A stretch of DNA of 64,000 bases, from assembly GCF_001618425.1 (NCBI RefSeq), contig NZ_BDCU01000053.1, forward strand, positions 1 to 64,000. The letters run 5' to 3'. The notes under the pieces are model-generated. The model did no database searches. It was not told the DNA's origin and was given only the letters and a program-made list of their open reading frames with translations. The position numbers were made by a program, and so were the translations under genes. This stretch comes from Nocardia fusca NBRC 14340. GTDB taxonomy: Bacteria > Actinomycetota > Actinomycetes > Mycobacteriales > Mycobacteriaceae. Positions 44,046 to 52,042 of the stretch are shown in pieces; positions within the stretch are counted from its first letter, which is position 1, and each line of letters starts with the position of its first letter.

Positions 44046-44311
44046 CGGTCACTCCAGGCGGCGTCGGCCGTCCAGTAGTCCATTCCCCCGGCGCTGACTC
44101 CGTGGCGCCACTGCGATGTGCGGCGCAGCGCGGGCTCGGCGAGCGCGGTGACCCGGTCGGCGGCCTCGGGGCCGTCCTCGGCGACCTGCCAGTGCACCCA
44201 GTTCAGTTCCCGTCCGTTCGCATCGTGGGTGAACAGGTCGACGTGGCGCCAGCCGTAGCCGTGGGTGTCGTTGTAGCACATGAGGGTCAGGCGGGGCGGC
44301 GCGTCGTCCAT
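44042..44311 (-). CDS. small hypothetical protein in the iac operon
   Basis: 89 residues, beginning PRLTLMCYNDTHGYGWRHVD and rich in aromatic residues and histidine (WVHWQVAED, SQWRHGVSAGGMDYW). No domain recognised. It overlaps the end of iacG by 25 bases and its stop overlaps the iacH start, so it is embedded in the translationally coupled chain. I do not know a counterpart in the classical iac clusters. It could be an accessory subunit or cofactor-binding protein. Confidence 0.65.
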   Translation of the reverse strand: MDDAPPRLTLMCYNDTHGYGWRHVDLFTHDANGRELNWVHWQVAEDGPEAADRVTALAEPALRRTSQWRHGVSAGGMDYWTADAAWSDR

Positions 44312-44841
44312 GCGGTGCCCTCCTGCTCGGTACGCGGCCGCCCGGGACCCACGCTGTGGAAACGTCGCTGGAAATAGACGAGCGCGTCACAGCCTTCGCT
44401 GACGTGCACCCGGTCCACGCTCACCAGGAAGATCGAATGCGATCCCTGGGTGTGGTCGCTGATGATCCGGCCGACCACCCGTGCGGCGGCGGTGCGCAGC
44501 ATCGGAATGTCTTCGGTGTCGTGATCCCACATCGACCACTCGAACCGCTCTGCCATGGGAATACCGGTGGCGCCGGCGAAATGACCGGCCAGTTCCTCGT
44601 CGTGCGAACTGAGGATGTTGACGCAGAGGCGGACGTTGCGCCGGAAGATGCTGTGCGTATAGCTGGACTGATTGACACAAACGAGGATCGTGGGCGGCGT
44701 ATCGGTGACGGAGCACACCGCGCTGACGGTGATACCAGCGCGACCACCCGGTCCGTTCGTGGTGACGACATTGACTGCGGCCGAAAGATTCGACATCGCC
44801 GCCCGGAAGTCACGCTGCTCGGCGGTCAATTGCTTGGTCAT
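44287..44841 (-). CDS. iacG: flavin reductase for the IAA monooxygenase
   Basis: 184 residues of the HpaC/FMN-reductase fold: NLSAAVNVVTTNGPGGRAG, TVSAVCSVTDTPPTILVCVN and SHDEELAGHFAG, with the closing DALVYFQRRFHSV. It reduces free flavin with NADH and delivers it to a partner oxygenase, here the acyl-CoA-dehydrogenase-fold monooxygenase at 46577-47731. ATG 44841 is the first codon; an 18-bp motif shared with the kinase gene lies 57 bases upstream. It leads the leftward operon iacG, 89-aa gene, iacH, iacI, response regulator. Confidence 0.85.
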   Translation of the reverse strand: MTKQLTAEQRDFRAAMSNLSAAVNVVTTNGPGGRAGITVSAVCSVTDTPPTILVCVNQSSYTHSIFRRNVRLCVNILSSHDEELAGHFAGATGIPMAERFEWSMWDHDTEDIPMLRTAAARVVGRIISDHTQGSHSIFLVSVDRVHVSEGCDALVYFQRRFHSVGPGRPRTEQEGTAWTTRRPA

Positions 44842-44898
44842 GCAAATGACGCTACGAGTGATCCACGCCTCGAGGTATCGAGATTTTCTCCGCCCGCC

Positions 44899-44916
44899 CT
44901 GAAGGTTTTCCCTACG
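44899..44916 (-). promoter_or_regulatory. 18-bp motif, copy 1 (upstream of iacG)
   Basis: Plus strand CTGAAGGTTTTCCCTACG, 57 bases before the leftward iacG start. It matches copy 2 (46453-46470) at 16 of 18 positions and has the same orientation and nearly the same distance to its gene. Probable binding site of the local FixJ-type response regulator. Confidence 0.55.
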
Positions 44917-44919
44917 TGA

Positions 44920-46401
44920 TCACGGGGCAGGCAGTACGAATCCGAAGACCGCTCCGCCGCCGTCGGCGGGCCGGCACCAGATACTGCCGTGCTGCCGGGT
45001 GATGATCCTATAACTCAGCGCCAGCCCGATTCCGCTGCCGTGTGATTTCGACGTGAACGATTCCAGGAACGGATCCTGGGATACGCCGCGACCGTGATCG
45101 CGGACGGTGAAACAGCCGCCGTCGTCGCGTTCGGCGGTGGTGAGGACGATATGCCGGGATTCATTGGGGCATTGGGCCATTTCGTCGATGGCATTGAAGC
45201 AGAGGTTCACGATCACCTGACCCGTGAGGACCCGTTCGCAGCGGACCTCCACCGGTGCGGGGGCAAGCCGCAGTTCGACCCGCACCCCTGCCTCGTCGGC
45301 CCGGATCCGCACGAAGTGCAGGCATTCGGCGACGATATCGTTGAGGTCGGCTACCTGCTCCACCTGCTCGAGGTGTCCGACGAAGGCGCGCAACGCCGAG
45401 ACGATCGTCGCCGCCCGGTCGATCTGCTTGCGCGCGGCGTCCAGGCCGAAGGTCACCCGGCGGTCGAGGTGCTCCCCGCCGGGCAGATGCGAGCGGATAC
45501 CGGCGATATAGTTGCCGGCGGCCGCCAGTGGCTGGCCGAGTTCGTGGGCGATCGCCATCGCCATATCGCCCATGGCGTTGTAGCGGGCCAGATAGTTCTC
45601 CCGCCGCAGCTGCAATCCGCGCTGCTCCTCGTCGCGGATCCGGCGCGACACATCGTGGACCAGGATGAGGAAGGCGGTCACTCCCGGCTCGTCCAGGCGT
45701 TCGAGGCTGCCGTCCAGCCACGAGGTCGTGCCGTCCGGCTGGGTGACCTCGAGCCGCACCGAGGTCACCGGGTCGGCGTCCTTGGCCACCACTTCCCATT
45801 CCGTGCGCCGGCCGTCCCGGTGCAGGTGGGCGTACCGGGTGAGGTGCGGTCCGGCCGGTAGTTCGGCGGCCGGGTCCAGGCCGAGGCGGGTGAGCGCGGT
45901 ATCGGTGGCGAAGCGGATCTCACCGGACTCGTTCAGCACGAAAGCCATGGTGGAGGTGTGCCGCGCCAGCGCGTCCACATAGGTGGTGGTCAGCCGCAGG
46001 GCGCGTTCGGTGCGCTGTTCACGCTCGATATCGCGGAACTGCACCAGCACCGCCGGCCCGCGCGCGAGTTCGATCCGGGTCGCCACCGCGTCGGTGGGGA
46101 TGATCCGGCCGGATTTGGACCGGTAGTGCCATTCGATCCGGCGGCTGCCGTGCTCCACGGCGTCCTGCAGCCACGCGCGCCCGATCACGCGGTCGTACTG
46201 CTGGGCGGAACTGCTCATATCGTTGGCCTTGAGCGGCCGGATCTCGTCGAGATCGAATTCGAGCATCGCGCACGCGGCCGGATTGGCCCACAGAATGTTC
46301 TTGGTCGCGGCATCGTGCACGAGGACGCACACCTCGGTGGCATTCATCATGGCGGCGAAATCCGAGACGACCAATTCGGGAGCGCGCGGATCGATGGACA
46401 T
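44920..46401 (-). CDS. PAS-domain sensor histidine kinase
   Basis: 493 residues, no membrane segment. Two PAS domains (about 20-130 and 140-255: VCVLVHDAATKNILWANPAA, VLNESGEIRFATDTALTRLG). Then the phosphoacceptor His in MAIAHELGQPLAAAGNY and a HATPase domain with N-box CFNAIDEMAQ, DHGRGVSQDPF and HGSGIGLALSY. A soluble PAS kinase paired with a FixJ-type regulator is the TodS/StyS arrangement, so the ligand may be indole-3-acetate or an intermediate sensed in the cytoplasm. ATG 46401 gives a normal start; longer frames add no domain. Divergent from iacA. Confidence 0.9.
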   Translation of the reverse strand: MSIDPRAPELVVSDFAAMMNATEVCVLVHDAATKNILWANPAACAMLEFDLDEIRPLKANDMSSSAQQYDRVIGRAWLQDAVEHGSRRIEWHYRSKSGRIIPTDAVATRIELARGPAVLVQFRDIEREQRTERALRLTTTYVDALARHTSTMAFVLNESGEIRFATDTALTRLGLDPAAELPAGPHLTRYAHLHRDGRRTEWEVVAKDADPVTSVRLEVTQPDGTTSWLDGSLERLDEPGVTAFLILVHDVSRRIRDEEQRGLQLRRENYLARYNAMGDMAMAIAHELGQPLAAAGNYIAGIRSHLPGGEHLDRRVTFGLDAARKQIDRAATIVSALRAFVGHLEQVEQVADLNDIVAECLHFVRIRADEAGVRVELRLAPAPVEVRCERVLTGQVIVNLCFNAIDEMAQCPNESRHIVLTTAERDDGGCFTVRDHGRGVSQDPFLESFTSKSHGSGIGLALSYRIITRQHGSIWCRPADGGGAVFGFVLPAP

Positions 46402-46452
46402 CGCGCCAGCGTAGCTTTTCCGGATTCCGCGTTTCCGATCGTCCGGGGGCTG

Positions 46453-46470
46453 CTGAAGATTTCCCCTACG
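46453..46470 (-). promoter_or_regulatory. 18-bp motif, copy 2 (kinase/iacA divergent promoter)
   Basis: Plus strand CTGAAGATTTCCCCTACG, 51 bases before the leftward kinase start and 106 bases before iacA on the other side. It could serve either promoter and links kinase, iacA and iacG expression. Confidence 0.55.
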
Positions 46471-46576
46471 AATGTTGTGGTTCACACCTCGCCGGGCGCG
46501 GGGATTACCGATGTCGATGTGAGCGCGATCTCCCTACCGTCGAAGAACAGCCCATCGACGACAGGAGCAGGTGATC

Positions 46577-47731
46577 GTGTCCACCTCCGAAGCCCCGGTC
46601 CGGCCCGCGACCGGACCGGCGATTCTGGACGACGTCCTCGCCGAACTCGCCGTGCGACGGGAGGAATTCCGCGACCAGAAATACGTTTCGCGGGATTTCG
46701 TCGCGCGGCTCAAAGCGGCCGGAATCTACCGGGCCGCGACGCCGCGGCGATTCGGTGGCGAACCGCAGGCGCCCGCCGATTTCCTGCGCACCGTCGAACG
46801 TATTTCCGTGGTCGACGGGTCCACCGGCTGGGTGGCCAGTTTCGGCTCGGCCCTGGTGTACCTGGCGGCGCTGCCCCTGGACACTCAGGCGCAGCTCTAC
46901 GCCGACGGGCCGGATGTGGTTTTCGCGGGCGGGCTGTTCCCGGTCCAGCCCGCGGCGGAGGTCGAGGGCGGTTTGCGGCTGGACGGCCGATGGAAGTTCG
47001 CCAGCGGCTGTATGGGCGCCGATGTGCTGGGCGTCGGTTTACCCGGTGACGAAAGTACCGCCGGCAAACCGCGCACCGCACTGCTGCGCCCCGAACAGGT
47101 CGAGATCGTCCAGGACTGGGATGTCGCCGGAATGCGCGGCACCGGCTCGTTCGACCTCGTGGTGCGCGGGGCGGTGGTGCCGCGCGAATGGACCTTCATC
47201 CGCGGCGGCGAACCGACGGTCGACGAACCGCTGTACCGGTATCCGACCATCGCCTACGCCGCCCAGGTGCTGGCCGTGGTCGGCGCGGGCGTGGCGCGCG
47301 CTGCGCTGGACTACGCCGTAGAGACCGGTGCGGGCCGGGCGGGGATCACCGGCGCGCCGAAACCGGCCGACCGTCCCTACTACCGGACCGCGGTCGCGCA
47401 GGCCGAAGCCGATCTGCGCTCGGCGCGCGCGTACTTCTACGAGGTCACCGAGGAGGTGTGGGCGACGGTGCTGCGCGGTGATACCGCCACTGCCGAGCAG
47501 AACGCCCATCTGCGGCTCGCGGCGGCGCATATCGCCTCGACCTCGGCGTCGGTGGTGAACCGCATCGTCGAGATTTCCGGTACCGCGGCCCTCTTCAACG
47601 GTCACCCGCTGCAGCAGTGGGCGGCCGACGCGCTGGTGCCGCAGCAGCACGCCTTCCTGGGACCCGGCCTGATCGACGCCGCCGGCGCCGTTTTCATGGG
47701 GCAGCCGCCGACCGTGCCCGGATTCCACTGA
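46577..47731 (+). CDS. iacA: flavin-dependent indole-3-acetate monooxygenase
   Basis: 384 residues with the acyl-CoA dehydrogenase fold used by two-component flavin monooxygenases (HpaB-C2/DszC group): FVARLKAAGIYRAATPRRFG, DGSTGWVASFGSALVYLA, the beta-domain FASGCMGADVLGVG and AGMRGTGSFDLVV, and a C-terminal helical bundle ending PPTVPGFH. It lacks the catalytic glutamate context of true dehydrogenases. IacA attacks the indole ring of IAA with reduced flavin from IacG. GTG 46577 is preferred (AGGAG 9 bases upstream) to GTG 46571, which is too close to it. First gene of the rightward operon. Confidence 0.85.
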   Translation: MSTSEAPVRPATGPAILDDVLAELAVRREEFRDQKYVSRDFVARLKAAGIYRAATPRRFGGEPQAPADFLRTVERISVVDGSTGWVASFGSALVYLAALPLDTQAQLYADGPDVVFAGGLFPVQPAAEVEGGLRLDGRWKFASGCMGADVLGVGLPGDESTAGKPRTALLRPEQVEIVQDWDVAGMRGTGSFDLVVRGAVVPREWTFIRGGEPTVDEPLYRYPTIAYAAQVLAVVGAGVARAALDYAVETGAGRAGITGAPKPADRPYYRTAVAQAEADLRSARAYFYEVTEEVWATVLRGDTATAEQNAHLRLAAAHIASTSASVVNRIVEISGTAALFNGHPLQQWAADALVPQQHAFLGPGLIDAAGAVFMGQPPTVPGFH

Positions 47732-47762
47732 CCAGCGACTTCTTCGACGACAGGACCCTTCC

Positions 47763-48128
47763 GTGACCGACAGCCCACTTCGCGTTCTCTTCTGTATCGG
47801 CATCAACCAGAACTTCTTCGACCTGCCCGAAGGCGGTGTCACCACCGGTGATGTCTGGACTGCCTTCGTCGCTCTGATGGACGGCATCAAAGCGCTCGAC
47901 GGTATCGATTTCATCGGCGATATCGACGACGACTCGACCATGGTGGGGCCCTCGGACGGCTGGCCGTGGACCTGCTACCTGCTCGCCGACGCCGACGGCC
48001 ACGACACCGTCAAAGCGGCCTGTGGTCTGATCCGCACGATCGGTGTGGGTGAAAGCGATTGGAAGCTTTGGAAATTCGTCAAGATCGAGGCCCGCATCGG
48101 GCGCGCGCTGACCCCGCGCCAGTACTGA
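47763..48128 (+). CDS. iacB: small iacB-type protein
   Basis: 121 residues, soluble: RVLFCIGINQNFFDLPEGGV, FVALMDGIKALDGIDFIGDI and WPWTCYLLADADG, ending KFVKIEARIGRAL. It has a ferredoxin-like alternation of strands and helices. Its size, and its position directly after iacA and before the ring-hydroxylating dioxygenase genes, match IacB, a small iac protein of unclear role. GTG 47763 has AGGA 8-9 bases upstream. Identity is inferred from order and size. Confidence 0.65.
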   Translation: MTDSPLRVLFCIGINQNFFDLPEGGVTTGDVWTAFVALMDGIKALDGIDFIGDIDDDSTMVGPSDGWPWTCYLLADADGHDTVKAACGLIRTIGVGESDWKLWKFVKIEARIGRALTPRQY

Positions 48129-48151
48129 CCATCCACCTGCCAGGAGGCATC

Positions 48152-49429
48152 ATGACAGCCCACAGTGCAGCACCGGCCGAACTCGTCGCCGAGGATCGGG
48201 TGGCCGCACGCATGTACACCGACCCGGAGATCTTCGAGCAGGAGATCACCCGGATCTTCGAGAGCACCTGGATTTGGGTGGCCCACGAGTCCGAGCTGCC
48301 CACACCTGGCAGTTTCAAGTCCACCTATGTGGGCCGGCAGCCGGTGATCGTGACCCGCAACCGCAAAGGTCAGCTGAATACGCTGCTCAACCGCTGCCGG
48401 CACCGCGGCGCGAGTATCTGCGAACAGAAGCAGGGCGTCGCCAACGGTTTCACCTGCCCGTACCACGCCTGGTCCTACAGTCTGGACGGTCAGCTCCGCG
48501 GTATCCCGTACCCCGACGGTTACGAGGGCGTGGTGGAGAAGGGTGACCTGTCCCTGCGGAAACTGCGTACCGAATCCTACGGCGGCATGGTGTTCGCGAC
48601 CTTCGCCGAGGGTATCGAATCCCTCGACGACTTCCTCGGTGACGCCAAACTGTGGATCGACCGGTTCATGAAGCAGGGCGGCGGTTACCCGATCAAGGTG
48701 CTGGGTACGCACCGGTTCACCTTCCACGGGAACTGGAAGATCCAGCTGGAGAACACCACCGACGGCTACCACTTCCCGATCGTGCACCGTTCCTGGATGG
48801 CCTCGGTCGACGCCGAAACCGCCGATATGATGTCGTTCATGACCGACCCGGCGGCGGTCACCCATGATCTGGGCAACGGGCACAGTGTCATGCAGATGGT
48901 CCCCGAACACTCCGATCTGGACGCCGACGATGGTAGCGAACCGTTGCAGGCCCGTTTCGACGATCTGATCGCCGAGTTGAAGACCACCGGCCTGGACGAT
49001 GCCGCGATCCGCAAGCTGGTACGCGCCATGCACGGCACCGGGTTCAACCTCAATCTGTTCCCCAATGTGTCGATGTCGGCGGCATTCTTCCGTGTGCTGC
49101 GCCCCATCGCCGTCGACGAGACCACGATCGAGCACATCGCGATCGGCCCCGACGGGCCGTCCGAGATCGTGAATCCGGTCAACCGGGCCCGGCTGCGGGT
49201 GCACGAACATTTCCAGGGTCCGTTCGGTTTCGGCACCCCCGACGATGCCGAGGGCTGGGACCGGGTACAGCGCGGCGCCCAGGCCGCCCCCGATATGCCG
49301 ATCCTGGTCAACCGCGGCCTCGCCCGGGAGAAGCCGAGCCCGGAAGGCTGGCCCACCTCCCATGTCACCGACGAGACCGGTATGCGCGCCGCCTATCACC
49401 AGTGGAAGCAGATGATGAGCGATGACTGA
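48152..49429 (+). CDS. iacC: Rieske aromatic-ring dioxygenase, large subunit
   Basis: 425 residues. The [2Fe-2S] Rieske cluster is bound by CRHRGASIC and CPYHAWSY (C-x-H ... C-x2-H) at about 85-108. The mononuclear iron site follows in ENTTDGYHFPIVH (Asp bridging, two His). The size and subunit pairing are those of alpha subunits such as benzoate or anthranilate dioxygenase. In the iac pathway IacC/IacD act on the oxidised indole acid. ATG 48152 is preceded by CAGGAGG. The gene overlaps the beta-subunit gene by 8 bases. Confidence 0.9.
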   Translation: MTAHSAAPAELVAEDRVAARMYTDPEIFEQEITRIFESTWIWVAHESELPTPGSFKSTYVGRQPVIVTRNRKGQLNTLLNRCRHRGASICEQKQGVANGFTCPYHAWSYSLDGQLRGIPYPDGYEGVVEKGDLSLRKLRTESYGGMVFATFAEGIESLDDFLGDAKLWIDRFMKQGGGYPIKVLGTHRFTFHGNWKIQLENTTDGYHFPIVHRSWMASVDAETADMMSFMTDPAAVTHDLGNGHSVMQMVPEHSDLDADDGSEPLQARFDDLIAELKTTGLDDAAIRKLVRAMHGTGFNLNLFPNVSMSAAFFRVLRPIAVDETTIEHIAIGPDGPSEIVNPVNRARLRVHEHFQGPFGFGTPDDAEGWDRVQRGAQAAPDMPILVNRGLAREKPSPEGWPTSHVTDETGMRAAYHQWKQMMSDD

Positions 49430-49934
49430 AACGATTTCCAGCACAATGTCGTTCACCGATGCCAGGATCACCCGGGCGATCGAGCTGAGCTGGCGGGAAG
49501 CCGACCTGCTCGACCGCAAGGACTACCACACCTGGCATGAGCTCTACACCGCCGACGGCCGCTATGTGGTGCCGATCGACCGCGGTACCGACGATTTCGA
49601 CAACACCCTCAATATGATCTACGACGATGCCCGCATGCGCGGTATGCGCGTGGTCCGGATGACCGAGGGCTACGCCATCGCCGCCGTCGACGCCGCCGTC
49701 ACCACCCGCACGGTATCGCGCTTCGTCCCGGAAACCGTCACCGACCACGAGGTCCACCTGCGGGCCGCGCAGATCCTGGTCGCCTACAAACGCGGCCGCC
49801 ACGATATCTGGGCCGGTGATATCGAGTACCGAATCCGACTCGGTGCGACTCCCGCCGACGACCGGATCGCGTTGAAAGTGATCCGGCTGGTCGACAGCGA
49901 GGACGCGGTTCCCGCCGCGGGGTTCCTGCTGTGA
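49422..49934 (+). CDS. iacD: ring dioxygenase, small subunit
   Basis: 170 residues with the SnoaL/NTF2-like fold of dioxygenase beta subunits: EADLLDRKDYHTWHELYTAD, YVVPIDRGTDDFDN, DARMRGMRVVRMTEG and VTDHEVHLRAAQILV. No metal ligands, as expected; its role is structural in an alpha3beta3 complex with IacC. ATG 49422 overlaps the iacC stop, and its own stop overlaps the next GTG, so all three genes are translationally coupled. Confidence 0.9.
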   Translation: MTETISSTMSFTDARITRAIELSWREADLLDRKDYHTWHELYTADGRYVVPIDRGTDDFDNTLNMIYDDARMRGMRVVRMTEGYAIAAVDAAVTTRTVSRFVPETVTDHEVHLRAAQILVAYKRGRHDIWAGDIEYRIRLGATPADDRIALKVIRLVDSEDAVPAAGFLL

Positions 49935-50665
49935 CCGCGCCCGTCGCTGTCGTCACCGGGGGCGCGAACGGCCTCGGCGCGCATATCGTCCGCCGGCTGC
50001 ACGCCGCCGGTCACGCCGTCGCCATCGCCGACCTCGCCGGTTCCGACGCAAAGACGCTGGCCGCGGAGTTGGGCGGCGCCGCGCGCGGCTATACCGTCGA
50101 CGTCGCCGACAAGGCGTCCCTGGAACAGCTGCTCGCCACGGTCGTCGCCGACTTCGGCGGGGTACAGGTACTGGTGAACAATGCCGCACGCACCCAGGCC
50201 CGGCCCCTCATGGAGATCACCGCCGAGGAACTCGACGCGGTCATGGCAGTCGGCTTCCGCGGAACGTTCCAGGCCTGCCAGCTGTTCGGCGCCCATATGG
50301 CCGCGCGCGGGTACGGCCGGATCGTGAACATGGCCTCGCTGGCCGGCCAGAACGGCGGCACCGCCACCGGCGGGCACTACGCGTCCGCCAAAGGCGCGGT
50401 CATCACGCTGACCAAGGTGTTCGCACGTGAACTCGCCCCCTCCGGGGTCACGGTGAACGCCGTCTCGCCCGGTCCGCAGAATTCGCCGGTCGTGCACAAC
50501 ATCGTCGGGGAGGGCAATCTCGACGCCTTCGCCCGGTCCATACCCGTCGGGCGTCTCGGCGATCCGGCATTCATCGCCGATATGGTCGCGCTGCTCGCGT
50601 CGCCGGCCGCCGCATCGGTCACCGGGGCGTGCTGGGACGCCAACGGTGGCCTCTACATGCGATAG
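49931..50665 (+). CDS. iacE: short-chain dehydrogenase, iacE-type
   Basis: 244 residues, classical SDR. The cofactor motif is VTGGANGLGAHI and the structural motif is VNNAA. The catalytic Ser is in NMASLAGQNGG and the YxxxK is HYASAKGAVI. PGPQNSPV and a C-terminal GACWDANGG complete the family pattern. It probably re-aromatises the cis-dihydrodiol or oxidises an alcohol intermediate between the dioxygenase product and catechol. The GTG at 49931 overlaps the iacD stop. Confidence 0.85.
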   Translation: MTAPVAVVTGGANGLGAHIVRRLHAAGHAVAIADLAGSDAKTLAAELGGAARGYTVDVADKASLEQLLATVVADFGGVQVLVNNAARTQARPLMEITAEELDAVMAVGFRGTFQACQLFGAHMAARGYGRIVNMASLAGQNGGTATGGHYASAKGAVITLTKVFARELAPSGVTVNAVSPGPQNSPVVHNIVGEGNLDAFARSIPVGRLGDPAFIADMVALLASPAAASVTGACWDANGGLYMR

Positions 50666-50673
50666 GAGTTGTG

Positions 50674-51630
50674 GTGTCCGGTACCAAAGTGGTGGTCTCC
50701 GAGATCGTGTCGGAGACGCCGAATATCCGGTTGCTTCGGCTGGCGCGGGAGGACGGGGCGCCGCTGGGGCCCTACCGCGCCGGCGCGCATATCGACGTGA
50801 CCGGCCCGACCGGCATCCTGCGGCAGTATTCGCTGTGCGGGCCGCCCACGGAGACCGCGACGCTGGCCATCGCGGTGAAACGCGAGCCGCAGTCGCGCGG
50901 CGGATCGGCCGCGCTGCACCGGTTGTGCGCGGGCGACATCATCGAGATCGGCGCGCCGCGCAATATCCTCGGTGTCGTGGCCGGCGCGGACCGGCACGTG
51001 CTGATCGCTGCCGGGATCGGGATCACGCCGCTGCTGAGCATGGCATACGAACTACATTCCAGCGGAGCGGATTTCACGCTGCTCTATATCACCCGCGACC
51101 GCACGGAGACCGCGTTCGCGGATCTGCTGGAAAACCGGGTGGAGTTTCGTGACCGTGTGCGCCTGCATATCGGGCTGCCTCGCGAAGAGCAGCGCGGCGT
51201 GCTCGAATCCGTGGCTGCCACGCTGACGCGTGACAGCGCGGTCTACACCTGCGGCCCCCCCGGTTTCATGGAGGCCGTCGCCGAGATCGTGACACCGGTG
51301 GTCGGTGAAACCAATGTCTACACCGAACATTTCGAAGCGGCCGAGGTCGACAACTCCGGCGATACCGCATTCACCGTCGAACTCGACACCGGCGAGAGCT
51401 TCGAGATCCCCGCCGACCGCTCCATCCTGTCGGTACTCGAGGACAATGGTGTCGACGTCTTCAAATCCTGTGAAGAAGGTATCTGCGGCTCCTGCGTATC
51501 GAATGTGCTCGAGGGCGAACCCGAACACCGCGACAATTGCCTGTCGGTCGCGGACAAGGCGGCCGGCGATCAGATCGCGCTCTGCGTCTCCCGGTCGAAG
51601 TCGCCCAAGCTCGTCATCGAATTGATCTGA
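50674..51630 (+). CDS. iacF: FMN/2Fe-2S reductase for the ring dioxygenase
   Basis: 318 residues in the phthalate-dioxygenase-reductase order: flavin domain with RQYSLCGPP, NAD domain with IAAGIGITPLLSMAYEL and YTCGPPGFMEAV, then a C-terminal plant-type ferredoxin with SCEEGICGSCVSNVLEGE and a fourth Cys in RDNCLS. It passes electrons from NADH to the IacCD Rieske centre. GTG 50674 is preferred over GTG 50671 because AGGAG is 5 rather than 2 bases upstream. The previous gene ends 8 bases before. Confidence 0.9.
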   Translation: MSGTKVVVSEIVSETPNIRLLRLAREDGAPLGPYRAGAHIDVTGPTGILRQYSLCGPPTETATLAIAVKREPQSRGGSAALHRLCAGDIIEIGAPRNILGVVAGADRHVLIAAGIGITPLLSMAYELHSSGADFTLLYITRDRTETAFADLLENRVEFRDRVRLHIGLPREEQRGVLESVAATLTRDSAVYTCGPPGFMEAVAEIVTPVVGETNVYTEHFEAAEVDNSGDTAFTVELDTGESFEIPADRSILSVLEDNGVDVFKSCEEGICGSCVSNVLEGEPEHRDNCLSVADKAAGDQIALCVSRSKSPKLVIELI

Positions 51631-51742
51631 CGCGATCGGCAGATAAAGGAATTCCGTATTCGCAGAGGGAATTCTTCGCATGTCCGCCGTCACACCGGCC
51701 ACTTACTGTGTAGGAAATCACACAGCCCGAAAGATGATTCCC

Positions 51743-52042
51743 ATGGAACATTCCCCCTCCAATTCCGCTGATTCCCCAGGGAATTCCGGCCTGGACGAAT
51801 TGGCCCGCGAACGACAATCGCTGGTTTTCCGGCTCAGCGCGGTCGTATTGATCCTGTTCTTCCCGCTGCCCGTGCTGGGTGGTTTCACCTCGGCACTGGA
51901 TGCGGTGGTCGTCGGTGGAGTCACCGTCGCCTGGATCTTCGCCCTGGCGCAGTTCGTCATCGCAATCGTGGTGGCCCGCTACTACATGACCCGCGCGGCC
52001 GCACTCGAAGCCCGGATCGCGCAGGAAGGCGCCCGCGCATGA
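51743..52042 (+). CDS. DUF485 membrane protein (YjcH-like symporter partner)
   Basis: 99 residues: a polar N-terminus, LARERQSLVFRLSAVVLILFF as first membrane helix, a second helix IFALAQFVIAIVVARYY and a charged tail. DUF485 proteins are encoded directly before acetate-type (ActP) symporters. The stop overlaps the start of the symporter gene (ATGA), so they are translationally coupled. ATG 51743 is chosen; ATG 51734 (three codons upstream) is also possible. The pair follows iacF by about 110 bases. Confidence 0.8.
   Translation: MEHSPSNSADSPGNSGLDELARERQSLVFRLSAVVLILFFPLPVLGGFTSALDAVVVGGVTVAWIFALAQFVIAIVVARYYMTRAAALEARIAQEGARA

Noticed and set aside
47975..49519. A 514-codon open frame antisense to the Rieske dioxygenase large subunit
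   Set aside because: It is a shadow of high GC at third positions; the sense strand carries a full Rieske and iron motif set with ribosome sites, and the antisense translation has no domain.
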